A stretch of 64,000 nucleotides of DNA from Gammaproteobacteria bacterium (GCA_022826245.1 JAJDVG010000003.1:38489-102488), one strand, 5' to 3'; shown: positions 54,301 to 63,432, counted from the stretch's first letter. Translations and numbers: made by a program. The notes: generated by a model not told the origin, from the letters alone.

Positions 54301-57300
54301 TCCCGCTGCTCCTCCGCCTCGCCGAGCCCCGACCACGCTCCCCAGGCGATGGCCTGCGCCGGGAGACCCAGCGCGCGCCGGTGGGCGGCGAGCTGATCGA
54401 GAAAGGCGTTGGCCGCGGCGTGGTTGGCCTGGCCCGGATTGCCCAGAACGCCGGCGACGCTCGAGAACAGGACGAACATGTCGAGATCGCGTCCCGCCGT
54501 CGCCCGGTGCAGGTGCCAGGCGCCGAGCATCTTCGGCCACAGCACGGTCTCGAAGCCTTCCCAGCTCTGGTTGCCGAGGGCGGCATCCGCCAGCACGCCG
54601 ACGCTGTGGATCACGCCCGCAAGCGGCGGCAGCGTCCCGTCCATCCGCTCGAGCATCGCGTCGAGCGCAGCCGCGTCCGTCACGTCGGCGATCTCGACCT
54701 CGATGCCGAAGCCGCGGGCGCGCAGCGCCTCGATCGCTCTTTGCGCCGCGGCGTCCGGCGGCCTGCGGCCATTCAGCACCACCGTGCCCGCGCCGCGCTC
54801 GGCGAGCCATTCGGCGAGCGCGCAGCCGATGCCGCCCATGCCGCCGGTCACGAGATAGGTTCCGTCCGGCCGCAGCCGTCCCGCCCTGAGCGCAGGCATC
54901 GTCAGCACGATCTTGCCGATGTGCCGCGCCGCGCGCATGTAGCCCATCGCGGCGCTCGTCTCGGCGAACGGCCACCGGGTGTGCATGAGCGGCGCGAGTT
55001 CGCCCGCCGCGATGCGCGCCAGCACCTGTTTCAGGGCGGCGCCCGGCCGCGCCGGGTCCTGCACCTTGAGGTTGTAGAGATCGAGGATCGAATAGGCGAC
55101 GTCCGGGCGCGCCGCCGCCATCTCGTCCTCAGTCAGGATGTCGCGCCGTGCGAGTTCGACGAAGCGGCCGTCCTGCGCGAGGCAGGCGAGGCTCGCGTCG
55201 ATAAAGCCCTCGCCCGTCAGGCTGTTGAGCACCACGTCGACGCCGGCGCCGTCCGTCACGTCGAGAATTTCTTGGCCGAACCCTGTCGTGCGGCTGTCGA
55301 ACACGTGCTCGACGCCGAGCGAGCGCAGATACGCCTGCTTGCGCGCGCTTGCCGTGGCGAACACTTCCGCACCGGCTGCCTGCGCGAGCTGGATGGCCGC
55401 GAGCCCGACGCCGCCGGCGCCCGCGTGAATCAGCACGCGGTCCCCGGCCTTGAGCCCGGCAAGCTCGAAGGACAGCACGCAGGTCACGAATACCGACGGG
55501 ATCGTGGCGAGCGCCGTCGCCGACACACCCACGGGTGCGATCGCGACCAGTTCCTCGTGGGTCACCACCTCCGGCCCGAACGTGCCGAACGCGAAGCCCG
55601 CCACCCGGTCGCCCACGGAGACGGCGGTCACGCCGGAACCGATCTCGACGACCCGGCCACAGAACTCTTCGCCGAGCGACCCCTCCTCCTCGACCAGCCC
55701 CATGGCCCGGAACACGTCCAGGAAGTTGAGCCCGCAGGCTTCGACCTCGGCGCGCAGCTCGTTGGGCCCGAGCGCTCGTGCCTCCAGCGGCTGGACGCGC
55801 AGCGTCTCGATCGCTCCACCGTCGTCCGGCGCCAGCACCCAGCTCGCGTCGTCCGGCAACGCGAGGCGCGGCGCGCCGGAATCCGCCCGAACCAGCCGGG
55901 CGGTCTGGCGGCGCTCACGGCGATGCGCGATGTGGTTCTCGGAGTCCGGGAACAGCAATTCGTTCGCAAGCACGGCCTGCGGCTCCGCCGCCTCGGGATC
56001 GAGATCGAGCATCCGCGCCTGCAGTTGGGGCGCTTCCCGCGCCGCCACCTTGCCCAGGCCCCACAGGGGGGCGCCGGCCAGTTGCCCGCTCCGCTCGCGT
56101 TCGAGCACCTGCGCGCCCCGGGTGACGAACCACAGGCCCTTCTCGGGCGCGGCGTCGGCGTCGGCGATGCCCTGCACGAGCGCGAGCGCGCTTGCCGCCG
56201 CCCGTTTCGCGTCTTCGGCCATCTCGGCGGTCGTCGCGCCCGCGCCACGGCCGTCCTGCGCGACGAGATGCACGACGCCCGCGAACGGCACGTCCTGCGG
56301 CAGGCCTTCGACGAGCGATCGCCAGGACCCGCGCTGCTCCATGTCGATCGTTGCCTTGACGATCGTGGCTGCGCCGGCCACCGCCGCGCCCTGCTCCTCC
56401 GCAGCCCTGCCCGCGCGGTCCGAGTCATCGCCCGCGCCCGCCGAGCCATCGGCGGCGCGATCCGGATCGTCAGTCGCACGCTCCGCCGCCGCGCCCGCGC
56501 CCGCCGAAACATCGCCCACCGCCCCTGCCCCGTCCGGCCCACCGACGGCGAGCACGACCCGCTGATTCTTCGCTGCGAGTTCCGCCGCAAGGTGCGCCGC
56601 CACGCCGCCCCGGTCGGCGGCCAGGATCCATGCGCCCGCGGGCAGGTCGATCTTCGCCGGACCCTGCGCCACGATGACGCCTCGATCCGGCAGACCGGCC
56701 GCTTCGGACCGGTCCACGCCAAGGACTTCGGATTCCGCGAAGCCGCTGTCGGCGAGCGCCCGGTTCCAGACCTCTGGCCCGGCGAGGGCGTGGTTGGGCC
56801 GGTAGCGGTCCGCGAAACGCCACCACCCGTCGAGCTGACCGAAGATCAGGTCCATCCAGCCCCTGCCGCGCTGGTTCTCGAGCGCCACGAGCAGCCCCGA
56901 TGGCGCGAGCAGCTCCCGGCAGTGGGCGAGCGTCTCGTCCAGATGGCGCGTGGCGTGCAACACATTGGCCGCGATGATCAGGTCGTAAGCGTGGGGCTCG
57001 AAGCCCTGGTCCATGGGGTCCTTCTCGATGTCGAGCACCCGGTAGTCGATCGAAGCGCCGCCCGTGCTGAAGCGCGACTCCGCCTCGGCGAAGAATCCCG
57101 CGGAGATGTCGGTGTACATGAGGTCGAACCGTCCGGCCGGCAGCAGGGGCAGGATGTACTCGGTCGCCGAGCCGATTCCGGCGCCCACCTCGAGCACGCG
57201 CAGCGTCCTCCCGTCCGGCAATTCGTCGACGAGCGTGCGGACCACTTCGGCGATCATCCGGTTCGCCGCCCGCCAGACCGGCGCGAGACGATACAGGTCG

Positions 57301-60300
57301 CCGGCCGTCGGCTGCGTATCGCCGAACAGCAGCGAAAGCGGGTCCTCGTTGCCGCGGAGCACCTCGGGCAGGGCTCCGGCACAGCGCCGGAACAGCCCGA
57401 TTTCGTTCACGGCATGCGTGAAGCGCTCCGTTACCCCGGTCAGAAAGGCCTCGGAATCGGGCGGCATTCGGTCCGGCAAGGGCTCGTCCGTTCCGACCGT
57501 GACGACGAAGTCTTCGCCCTTCGCCTCCAACACGCCCGAGCGAGCGAGGATCTCGAGCATCCGGCGCAGCAGATTGGCATGCTCGGGCAGGATCTCGAGG
57601 CGCTCGCACAGCTCTGCGGGGTCCACGACCGCACCTGCGCTGCGCTCCCAGCCCAGCGTTTCGAGCGCCGAAAGCGCATAGCACCACGACACGCGCTCCA
57701 TCTCGCCCTGCAGCTCGACCTCGGCGGCGACCTCGACGCCCTCGTCGGCCAGATAACTCGAAAAGAGTTTCGAGCGGGAAGCCGCGGCCGACGGGCTCGG
57801 CAGGAAGTCCGCCGGCGGCATGCCCGGAGGCAGGGGGCAGTCGCGCCAGACGACTTCGTAGAGCAGTTCGTCGATGCCTTCCACGGCAGCCAGCAGCGCG
57901 CTGCGCGTCGCCCGCTTCACCGTGTAGCCGGTCAGCATGCCGATCGGGGCGCCGTCGACGTCGTAGAGAGCGATGTCGGCGCTGATCACCTCCCGTGAAT
58001 CGGCGCCGTCCGCTTCCCCTCTCGTGCGCACATGGCAGAGCAGGCGGTCCGGCAGGCGCTCCGGCAAGGCGAGCCGCTCCCAGCCGAAGGGCAGGTACGT
58101 CACCGGCTCGTCGGCGCCGTCCGGCGCCCGCGCCGCGGCCATGACCTGGAAGCAGCCGTCGAGCATCAGCGGATGGATATCCAGCCCGCCGCGGCCGACG
58201 GCATCCGGCAGGCATATCTCGCCCAAGGCTTCGCCCGGCCGCGACCAGAGCTTCTCGAGCGTTCGGAACGAGGGGCCGAGATCGATGCCGACCTCGGCCT
58301 TGCTGCGGTAATAGGCCTGAAGCTCCACCGCGGCCATATCGGCCTTGAGCCGTGCCGGATCGAGCGCCGCGCCGGCGGCCGGCGAGCCCGGATCGGCGTC
58401 CGTCGAGACCCGGCCCTCCGCATGCAGCGTCCAGTCCGCGTCGTCGGCGCCGCGGCTCAGGATCCGGACGCGGCGCGCTGCGTCCTCATCGGGGTCGTCG
58501 AGCAGCACTTGCAGGCGGCGGCCCTCTTCCTCGCTTGCATCCCCGCCGGTCGTCTGTGGAAAGACGAGCGCGGTCCGCATCTGGAAGTCCTCGACGACCG
58601 CCGCGCCGGGGCTGTCGGCCGTGCAGGCCGACGCCGCCATGGCGCCGTAGAGCGCGCCGGGCGCCACGAGCCGGTTGAAGACGCGGTGGTCGCCGAGCCA
58701 TGCGGGGTCGGAGGGAAAGAGCTCCGTGTCGAAACTGATCTCGCCGCTCGCCGAATCGTGCCGCGCGCCCAGCAAGGGATGCCCGGCGCCGGACCGACGC
58801 CGTCTGGGCGCCTCGACCCAGTAACGCTCGCGCTGGAAGGGATAGCCCGGCAGCTCGATGCGGCGGCGTTCCTCGCCGGCGAAGAGCCCGTCGAAGCGCA
58901 ACGGCAACCCCGCCTCGTAGACGCCGGCGACGGCCTCCACGAAGCCGCCTCCGGACCCCGGCGCCGGCGCATCTTCGCCGGTCGCGGGCCGTCTGAGGCT
59001 CGACACCACCGCGGGCTCGGCAAGCCCTCCCGCATCCGGCCAGGCCAGCGTGGTCATCGGCCCGAGCACCGCATGCGGACCGATCTCCACGACCGCATCC
59101 ACGCCGAGCTCCGCCAGGGTCTCGACGCACGCCCGGTAAGCCACCGGCGCGCGCATCTGCCGGCGCCAATACGCGGCGTCGAGCGCTTCGTCCGAACCCA
59201 CCGTCCGTCCGTTCAGATTGCTGATGAAGGGCAGCGTCGGCGGCGCAAAGGCAAGCTCGGCGAGCGCCGTCTCCAGGTCGTCCATCGCGGGCTCGATCAT
59301 CGCGCTGTGATAGGCGGGGCTCCTGCGCAGCCGCGCGACGCGGATATCCGCCGCTTCCAGAAGCTCGAGGATCGCGGCGATCTCCCCTGCCGGTCCGCTG
59401 ATGACCTGATGGGCCCCGTTGTCGGCTGCGATGCAGAGGCCGACGCCCTGCGCAGCCGCATTGTGCTCGTCGAGCGCCTCTGCGACACGGGAAGCCGGCG
59501 CGAACACCGCCGCCATCGCGCCCTCGCCGGGCAGGGCGCCGACCAGCGCACCGCGCCTGGCCGCAACGCGCAAGCCGTCCTCGAGACCGAATACGCCCGC
59601 GGTGTGCGCTGCCGCGATCTCGCCGAGGCTGTGCCCAAGCACGACGTCCGGCCGGATGCCGAGGCTCGACCACAGCGCCGCGAGAGCGCATTCGAGCGCG
59701 TAGATCGCCGGCTGCTTCCATTGCGGGTCGTCCAGATCGCCCGCCGCGCCGGCGCGGCCGAACATCACGTCGAGCAGCGAGGCGCCGCGCTCTTCGACGA
59801 GCACCGCGTCGCAGCGGTCGAGGACCGCGCGCACCACCGGCTCGCTTGCGTAGAGCGCCGCGCCCATGCCCGGCCACTGGCTGGCCTGGCCGGTGTAGAC
59901 GAACGCGACCGTTCCCGCCTTGCGCGATGCCGCCTGTTCGTCCGTCCCGGCGATCGCCCGCAAGCCCGCGCGCAGCGATCCGGCATCTTCGAACACCACC
60001 CCCGCCCGGCAGCCGAAGTGGCTGCGGCCGATGCCGGCCGACCAGGCCATGTCCGCAAGCAGGGCGTCGGCCGCCGCGCCCCCGGCCGCGAGCGCCTCCC
60101 CGCGTTCATCGAGCCACTCGATGTATCGCGCCGCCATGTCGCGAAGCGCCGCGTCCGTCTTGCCCGAGAGCGGCAGCAGGCGCGTTGCGCGCGGGGCAGG
60201 CGCGTCCTTCGACGGCGGCGACGCGGCGGCAAGCGGCAACGAAACGGCGATCGGCCGCGCGGCGCCGGCGATCCAGCCGCCCGCATCGACGCGGGGCGCG

Positions 60301-61655
60301 GCGCCGTCCGGCGGAGTGTATCCCTCGAGGACGACGTGGGCGTTCGTGCCCGACCAACCGAACCCGCTCACGCCCGCGAGGGGCGGACGGCCTCCGTCTG
60401 CAGGCCATGGCGTCGGTGTTGACGTCACCTGTAGCGGCAACCGTTCCCAGTCCATCTCGGGATTCGGGGTCCTGAAATGCAGGTGCTGCGGGATGATGCC
60501 CCGATTCATCGCGAGCACCGTCTTGATCAACCCCGCGACCCCCGCCGCGGATTCGAGATGCCCGATATTCGTTTTCACCGAGCCGATCAGCAGCGGGCGG
60601 TCCGCATCCCGGCCATCGCCGTAGACCGCCGCCGTCGCGTTGATCTCGATCGGGTCGCCCACCTCGGTGCCGGTGCCGTGCGCCTCGAGATAATCGATAT
60701 CCGCCGCCTCGACCCCGGCACGCTCGAGCGCCGCACGGATCACGCGTTCCTGCGCGGCCCCGTTCGGAACCGTCAGGCCCTGGCTCGCCCCGTACTGGTT
60801 CAGCGCCGAGCCGCGGATGACTCCCCAGATGCGGTCGCCGTCGGCCTCAGCATCGGCGAGCCGCTTCAGGACCAGGATGCCGCAGCCCTCGCCCCTGACG
60901 TAGCCGTTGGCCGACGCATCGAAGGTCTTGCACTGGCCGTCCGGCGACAGCATCCCGGCGTTGGCGCGAAACTCGAGCAGCCGGCCGGAGAGAATGACGT
61001 TCACCCCGCCCGCGAGCGCGAGGTCCGCGTCGCCGCGCTGCAGCCCAGTGACGGCCTGGTGCGTCGCGACCAGCGATGACGAGCAGGCCGTGTCCACGGC
61101 CATCGCCGGTCCCCCGAGCCCGAGAGCGAAGGCGACCCGGCCGATCGCCGTATTCAGCGACGTGCCGGTAACGGCGTAGAGACTCGCGGCCGGCTCCGAC
61201 GGCCCCGCGTCCTCGCGGGCCTCGAGGATCAGCCCCCGGTAGTCGTTGTTGCTGATGCCGGCATAGACGCCGGTCGGGCTGTCCTTGAGAAGATCCGGAT
61301 CGATGCCGGCGTCTTCGAGCGCGCGCCAGCTCGTCTCGAGAATCAGCCGCTGCTGCGGATCCAGCAGTTCCGCTTCGACCGGCGAAATGCGGAAGAAGGC
61401 GGCGTCGAAGCGGTCGATGACGTCGAGGTCGAGATAGGCGCCGAAGCGGCAGGCTTCGATCTGTCCAGTATCGTCCGGAAACAGCGCGCCCACGCGCCCG
61501 ACACCGGACCCCGGAAGGCCCTCCTGCACGGCGTTGCCGCCGCCTTCAAGCAGACGCCAGAAGGCGGAAAGGCCGTCGGCTCCGGGAAACCGGCACGCCA
61601 TGCCGACGATCGCCACCGGCTGTCCGAACCCGGGAAACTCCGGCGAATCCGTCAT
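51297..61655 (-). CDS. Bimodular type I polyketide synthase with a vestigial second AT
   Basis: A 3452-residue PKS. KS1 (12-446): Cys191 in DTACSSS, His326, His366. AT1 (585-870): Ser676 in GHSLG, YHS at 782-784, malonyl-type. DH (955-1245): His990 and Asp1166. C-methyltransferase (about 1320-1650): VGAGIG at 1490-1495. Structural psiKR (1670-1925) with a low-complexity insert. ER (1930-2250): AGAGGVGLAAIQ at 2078-2089. KR (2262-2500): TGGMGGIG; the usual Tyr is His2412. ACP: Ser2573 in GMDSL. KS2 (2652-3070): Cys2817 in the atypical NCAAS, His2952, His2992. AT2 (3205-3440) is truncated and reads GQGVG, lacking the catalytic Ser. No final ACP or thioesterase. The start overlaps the permease stop (ATGA). 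Confidence 0.95.
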   Translation of the reverse strand: MTDSPEFPGFGQPVAIVGMACRFPGADGLSAFWRLLEGGGNAVQEGLPGSGVGRVGALFPDDTGQIEACRFGAYLDLDVIDRFDAAFFRISPVEAELLDPQQRLILETSWRALEDAGIDPDLLKDSPTGVYAGISNNDYRGLILEAREDAGPSEPAASLYAVTGTSLNTAIGRVAFALGLGGPAMAVDTACSSSLVATHQAVTGLQRGDADLALAGGVNVILSGRLLEFRANAGMLSPDGQCKTFDASANGYVRGEGCGILVLKRLADAEADGDRIWGVIRGSALNQYGASQGLTVPNGAAQERVIRAALERAGVEAADIDYLEAHGTGTEVGDPIEINATAAVYGDGRDADRPLLIGSVKTNIGHLESAAGVAGLIKTVLAMNRGIIPQHLHFRTPNPEMDWERLPLQVTSTPTPWPADGGRPPLAGVSGFGWSGTNAHVVLEGYTPPDGAAPRVDAGGWIAGAARPIAVSLPLAAASPPSKDAPAPRATRLLPLSGKTDAALRDMAARYIEWLDERGEALAAGGAAADALLADMAWSAGIGRSHFGCRAGVVFEDAGSLRAGLRAIAGTDEQAASRKAGTVAFVYTGQASQWPGMGAALYASEPVVRAVLDRCDAVLVEERGASLLDVMFGRAGAAGDLDDPQWKQPAIYALECALAALWSSLGIRPDVVLGHSLGEIAAAHTAGVFGLEDGLRVAARRGALVGALPGEGAMAAVFAPASRVAEALDEHNAAAQGVGLCIAADNGAHQVISGPAGEIAAILELLEAADIRVARLRRSPAYHSAMIEPAMDDLETALAELAFAPPTLPFISNLNGRTVGSDEALDAAYWRRQMRAPVAYRACVETLAELGVDAVVEIGPHAVLGPMTTLAWPDAGGLAEPAVVSSLRRPATGEDAPAPGSGGGFVEAVAGVYEAGLPLRFDGLFAGEERRRIELPGYPFQRERYWVEAPRRRRSGAGHPLLGARHDSASGEISFDTELFPSDPAWLGDHRVFNRLVAPGALYGAMAASACTADSPGAAVVEDFQMRTALVFPQTTGGDASEEEGRRLQVLLDDPDEDAARRVRILSRGADDADWTLHAEGRVSTDADPGSPAAGAALDPARLKADMAAVELQAYYRSKAEVGIDLGPSFRTLEKLWSRPGEALGEICLPDAVGRGGLDIHPLMLDGCFQVMAAARAPDGADEPVTYLPFGWERLALPERLPDRLLCHVRTRGEADGADSREVISADIALYDVDGAPIGMLTGYTVKRATRSALLAAVEGIDELLYEVVWRDCPLPPGMPPADFLPSPSAAASRSKLFSSYLADEGVEVAAEVELQGEMERVSWCYALSALETLGWERSAGAVVDPAELCERLEILPEHANLLRRMLEILARSGVLEAKGEDFVVTVGTDEPLPDRMPPDSEAFLTGVTERFTHAVNEIGLFRRCAGALPEVLRGNEDPLSLLFGDTQPTAGDLYRLAPVWRAANRMIAEVVRTLVDELPDGRTLRVLEVGAGIGSATEYILPLLPAGRFDLMYTDISAGFFAEAESRFSTGGASIDYRVLDIEKDPMDQGFEPHAYDLIIAANVLHATRHLDETLAHCRELLAPSGLLVALENQRGRGWMDLIFGQLDGWWRFADRYRPNHALAGPEVWNRALADSGFAESEVLGVDRSEAAGLPDRGVIVAQGPAKIDLPAGAWILAADRGGVAAHLAAELAAKNQRVVLAVGGPDGAGAVGDVSAGAGAAAERATDDPDRAADGSAGAGDDSDRAGRAAEEQGAAVAGAATIVKATIDMEQRGSWRSLVEGLPQDVPFAGVVHLVAQDGRGAGATTAEMAEDAKRAAASALALVQGIADADAAPEKGLWFVTRGAQVLERERSGQLAGAPLWGLGKVAAREAPQLQARMLDLDPEAAEPQAVLANELLFPDSENHIAHRRERRQTARLVRADSGAPRLALPDDASWVLAPDDGGAIETLRVQPLEARALGPNELRAEVEACGLNFLDVFRAMGLVEEEGSLGEEFCGRVVEIGSGVTAVSVGDRVAGFAFGTFGPEVVTHEELVAIAPVGVSATALATIPSVFVTCVLSFELAGLKAGDRVLIHAGAGGVGLAAIQLAQAAGAEVFATASARKQAYLRSLGVEHVFDSRTTGFGQEILDVTDGAGVDVVLNSLTGEGFIDASLACLAQDGRFVELARRDILTEDEMAAARPDVAYSILDLYNLKVQDPARPGAALKQVLARIAAGELAPLMHTRWPFAETSAAMGYMRAARHIGKIVLTMPALRAGRLRPDGTYLVTGGMGGIGCALAEWLAERGAGTVVLNGRRPPDAAAQRAIEALRARGFGIEVEIADVTDAAALDAMLERMDGTLPPLAGVIHSVGVLADAALGNQSWEGFETVLWPKMLGAWHLHRATAGRDLDMFVLFSSVAGVLGNPGQANHAAANAFLDQLAAHRRALGLPAQAIAWGAWSGLGEAEEQRERIAERREASGTGWFTPEQGFKALERLLHQDATGAAMAVVDWPVFGETLDGRPSLLEDLLAVDADDDDSSSSEDLLEQLTSTPSAGREDLLVSFLQGEVQAVLRLPSAPASAVGFFDLGMDSLMAVELRNRLNRAFSDAYVAPNTLVFDFPTIADLASHLVDVLGDPAPAPEAAADPDPQAAPEPSAEPGAQPPPGSDDGGIAIVGMACRFPGAPDIATFWRQLEAGHDAVTNARQDKASWTGVAGDPASGDGTWERGGFVDGIDRFDARFFGMTPIGARMMDPQQRMLLETTWRALEDAGIDPETLKGSRTGVYAGIAASEYRDLMMMAGGESLNYLGTAGSMAVGGIAYKLGLTGPAMPVLLNCAASLVTVQQAVAGLRDGEVDLALVGGVNAILSAGLTREMAALGMLSKAGRCKTFDAAADGFVRSEGCGMVVLKRLAEAEADGDRIWAVIRGAAVNQNGAAAGPTVPNGPAQERVIEEALSQAGVEPSEVDYLEAHGAGSELGDPIEVQAAGAVYGRGRDSGRPLLIGSVKTNIGHLESAAGVAALIKVVLAMRHGLIPKHLHFEDPNPHLDWDRLPVRVVSEATGWPVAPDRPLRAGVSAFGISGTNAHVVVEGYGTPNDVSPDPVGAPRPVAVPLPGAVEALPQADDGDGGLAPRETRLLPLSGKSAASLRKLAQRYLEWLDERESALAPDAAASGSVLADMAWTAGVGRSHFDHRAAVLFSDSESLRERLRTLAEADERSRSGTPRKVAFVYSGHGSGWAGMAAALYASEPVVRAVLDRCEEVFGEVRAASLLDVMFGRSGAAGDLSDPQWERPAVYAFECALTALWAGVGVVPGVALGQGVGGLAAAQAAGALSLEDGVRQAAALDDPGALLEAVAMGAPSLTLVDAVSGRVVAPDEAPDMAQWLQHVATGPEALERCVPTLEAAGVDVVIDLAPDRDFLEAVAGAYEAGLAVSFAGLFAGETRRRTALPDYPFERRRHWIATRERQAGSPS

Positions 61656-63400
61656 GTTTTTCCTCCGCCGGCTGGCGCTGCCACGCGCACCGTCACGATA
61701 TCCGTCCCGCGATATTGCTGATGGTGCACGGAGGACGCGAGTCGGCGCAACAGCCGCAGCGACACTTCGTGCTCGGGAGGTAACGCGCCCGGCTCGTCGG
61801 GCAGCAGGGCAAGCCGGTCCTGGATATTGTCCTCGCGGGACGCGACGACGAACTCCAGCACCGCCCCGCTGCCTTCCCGGTAGGCCACCAGGCGCAGGCG
61901 GCGTTCTTCCTTACTCTCCTGCGCGGCGAGCGTCAGCAGCGTCTCCTCGCAGGCGGCGTCGAGACGCTCCGCCATCGCCGTGTCCCAGCCGCTTCGAAGC
62001 GCGAACCCGGCCAGGAACTCCCGTATCGTCGGCAGGATCGACAGATCGAACGCCACCTCGATCCGGCTCCGGCGCGGTTTGGTCATCTCGACGAAAAGCG
62101 TCATCAGGATGACCGCGATCCCGCCGGTCGTGACCCCGTTGCGCAGCAGGCCGCCCGCGAATTGCGAGACCTGCTCGAAAAACACCATGTCGGTCTGGAA
62201 ACCGACGCCGATCCAGAACGCGATGCCGACGATCAGGCCGTTTCGGGAGTCGATCCCGTCCTGCGTGACCATCTTGATGCCGATGATGAAAAGCATCGCG
62301 AGCAACACGGCGAGATAGGCCGCGAACACGGGACCCGGTATGGCCAGCACCACGGCGAGGACCTTGGGCAGGAAGGCGATCGCGATGAATACCGCCCCGG
62401 TCGCGATACCGACGCTGCGGGCGCCGACGCCGGTGAGCTCGGTCACGGACGTGCCCACCGTCGAAGCCGTGTTCGGCGTCGTGCCCGCGAGACCGGCGGC
62501 GATGTTGCCGACCCCGTCCACGGCGATCGCGCCCTGTACCGCCCGCAGATCGACCGCCCTCGCCGTGCGCCACGAAACGCGCTGGATGGCGACCGCGCCG
62601 CTGATCGTGCGAATCGAGGCGATCGCTGCGACCAGCAGGAAGCCCGGCAACAGCGCCCAGAAGGCCGGCCCGAAATCGAGATCGAAACCCGGCCACTGCC
62701 CGGTCGGGACGCCGAACCAGGGCGCCTCTGCGATCTGGCGAATGTCGTAGAGGCCGAAATAGGCGGCGACGGCGGAGCCGACGACGACACCGATGACCGG
62801 CGCCCAGAGACGCAACGCGCCCGATGCCGTCAGCGCGATGCCGACGATGACCAGTATCACCGCCAGCGCGCTCAGCGGGGCCGCCGACGACGGACTCCCG
62901 GCGGGCACGGCCGTCAGGAGGTCGAAGGCGGCCGGCATGACCGTGACCGGTATCAGCATGACTACGGTTCCCGAAACGGTCGGCGTGAGCACGCGCTGGA
63001 AGAGCGACAGCCGCGCGGACAGCAGCAGCGGAACGAAGGCGGCGACCACGACCAGGGTCGCCAGCAGCGCCGGGCCGCCGGCCTCGACCGCGGTGATGCA
63101 CACGGCAATGAACGCGCCCGACGCGCCCATCACGACCACGTGCCCCGTGCCGATCCAGCGGGCCCGCACCGCCTGCAGCATGGTCGTCGCGCCGCAAATC
63201 GCCACGGTGGCGAATACCGCCCATGCCAGGTAGCCCTCGCTTGCGCCCGCCGCCCGCATCACGATCGTCGGCACCAGTATGATGGCGGCCAGACTCAGCA
63301 CGGCGATCTGCAGGCCGAGGCCGAGAGCGAGCGCCGGCGGCACTCGTTCGTCCGGCTCGTAGCGGAGGCCGCCGTTGCCGTCGGGACCTGCTGCACTCAT
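61652..63400 (-). CDS. NCS2-type permease fused to an RsbW-like ATPase fold
   Basis: A 582-residue protein from ATG 63400 (a TTG at 63427 is possible). Residues about 21-437 hold some 13-14 hydrophobic helices with xanthine/uracil-permease signatures: GATTMLQA, AIASIRTISGAVAIQ, GTTPNTASTVGTSVTELTG (split by its turn), GIATGAVFIA. Residues about 447-574 form a cytoplasmic domain like HATPase_c_2/RsbW: a helix with ERLDAACEETLLTLAAQ in the N-box position, then GAVLEFVVA, EVSLRLLRRLASSVHHQQ and TDIVTVRV. The N-box Asn is missing, so ATP binding is uncertain. Coupled to the PKS gene (ATGA). Cargo unknown. Confidence 0.75.
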   Translation of the reverse strand: MSAAGPDGNGGLRYEPDERVPPALALGLGLQIAVLSLAAIILVPTIVMRAAGASEGYLAWAVFATVAICGATTMLQAVRARWIGTGHVVVMGASGAFIAVCITAVEAGGPALLATLVVVAAFVPLLLSARLSLFQRVLTPTVSGTVVMLIPVTVMPAAFDLLTAVPAGSPSSAAPLSALAVILVIVGIALTASGALRLWAPVIGVVVGSAVAAYFGLYDIRQIAEAPWFGVPTGQWPGFDLDFGPAFWALLPGFLLVAAIASIRTISGAVAIQRVSWRTARAVDLRAVQGAIAVDGVGNIAAGLAGTTPNTASTVGTSVTELTGVGARSVGIATGAVFIAIAFLPKVLAVVLAIPGPVFAAYLAVLLAMLFIIGIKMVTQDGIDSRNGLIVGIAFWIGVGFQTDMVFFEQVSQFAGGLLRNGVTTGGIAVILMTLFVEMTKPRRSRIEVAFDLSILPTIREFLAGFALRSGWDTAMAERLDAACEETLLTLAAQESKEERRLRLVAYREGSGAVLEFVVASREDNIQDRLALLPDEPGALPPEHEVSLRLLRRLASSVHHQQYRGTDIVTVRVAAPAGGGKT

Positions 63401-63432
63401 GGGGCTAAAACGTATCGCGGGGCTCAATCATA

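Noticed and set aside
52578..57998. An open frame of 1806 codons on the plus strand opposite the PKS gene
   Set aside because: It is Arg/Pro/Gly-rich with no recognisable domain and lies entirely antisense to clear PKS domains. Long mirror frames are expected in DNA with this codon-position bias.
58032..60422. A second long plus-strand frame (796 codons) opposite the PKS
   Set aside because: Same reasoning: composition of a mirror frame, no family motif, no ribosome site.
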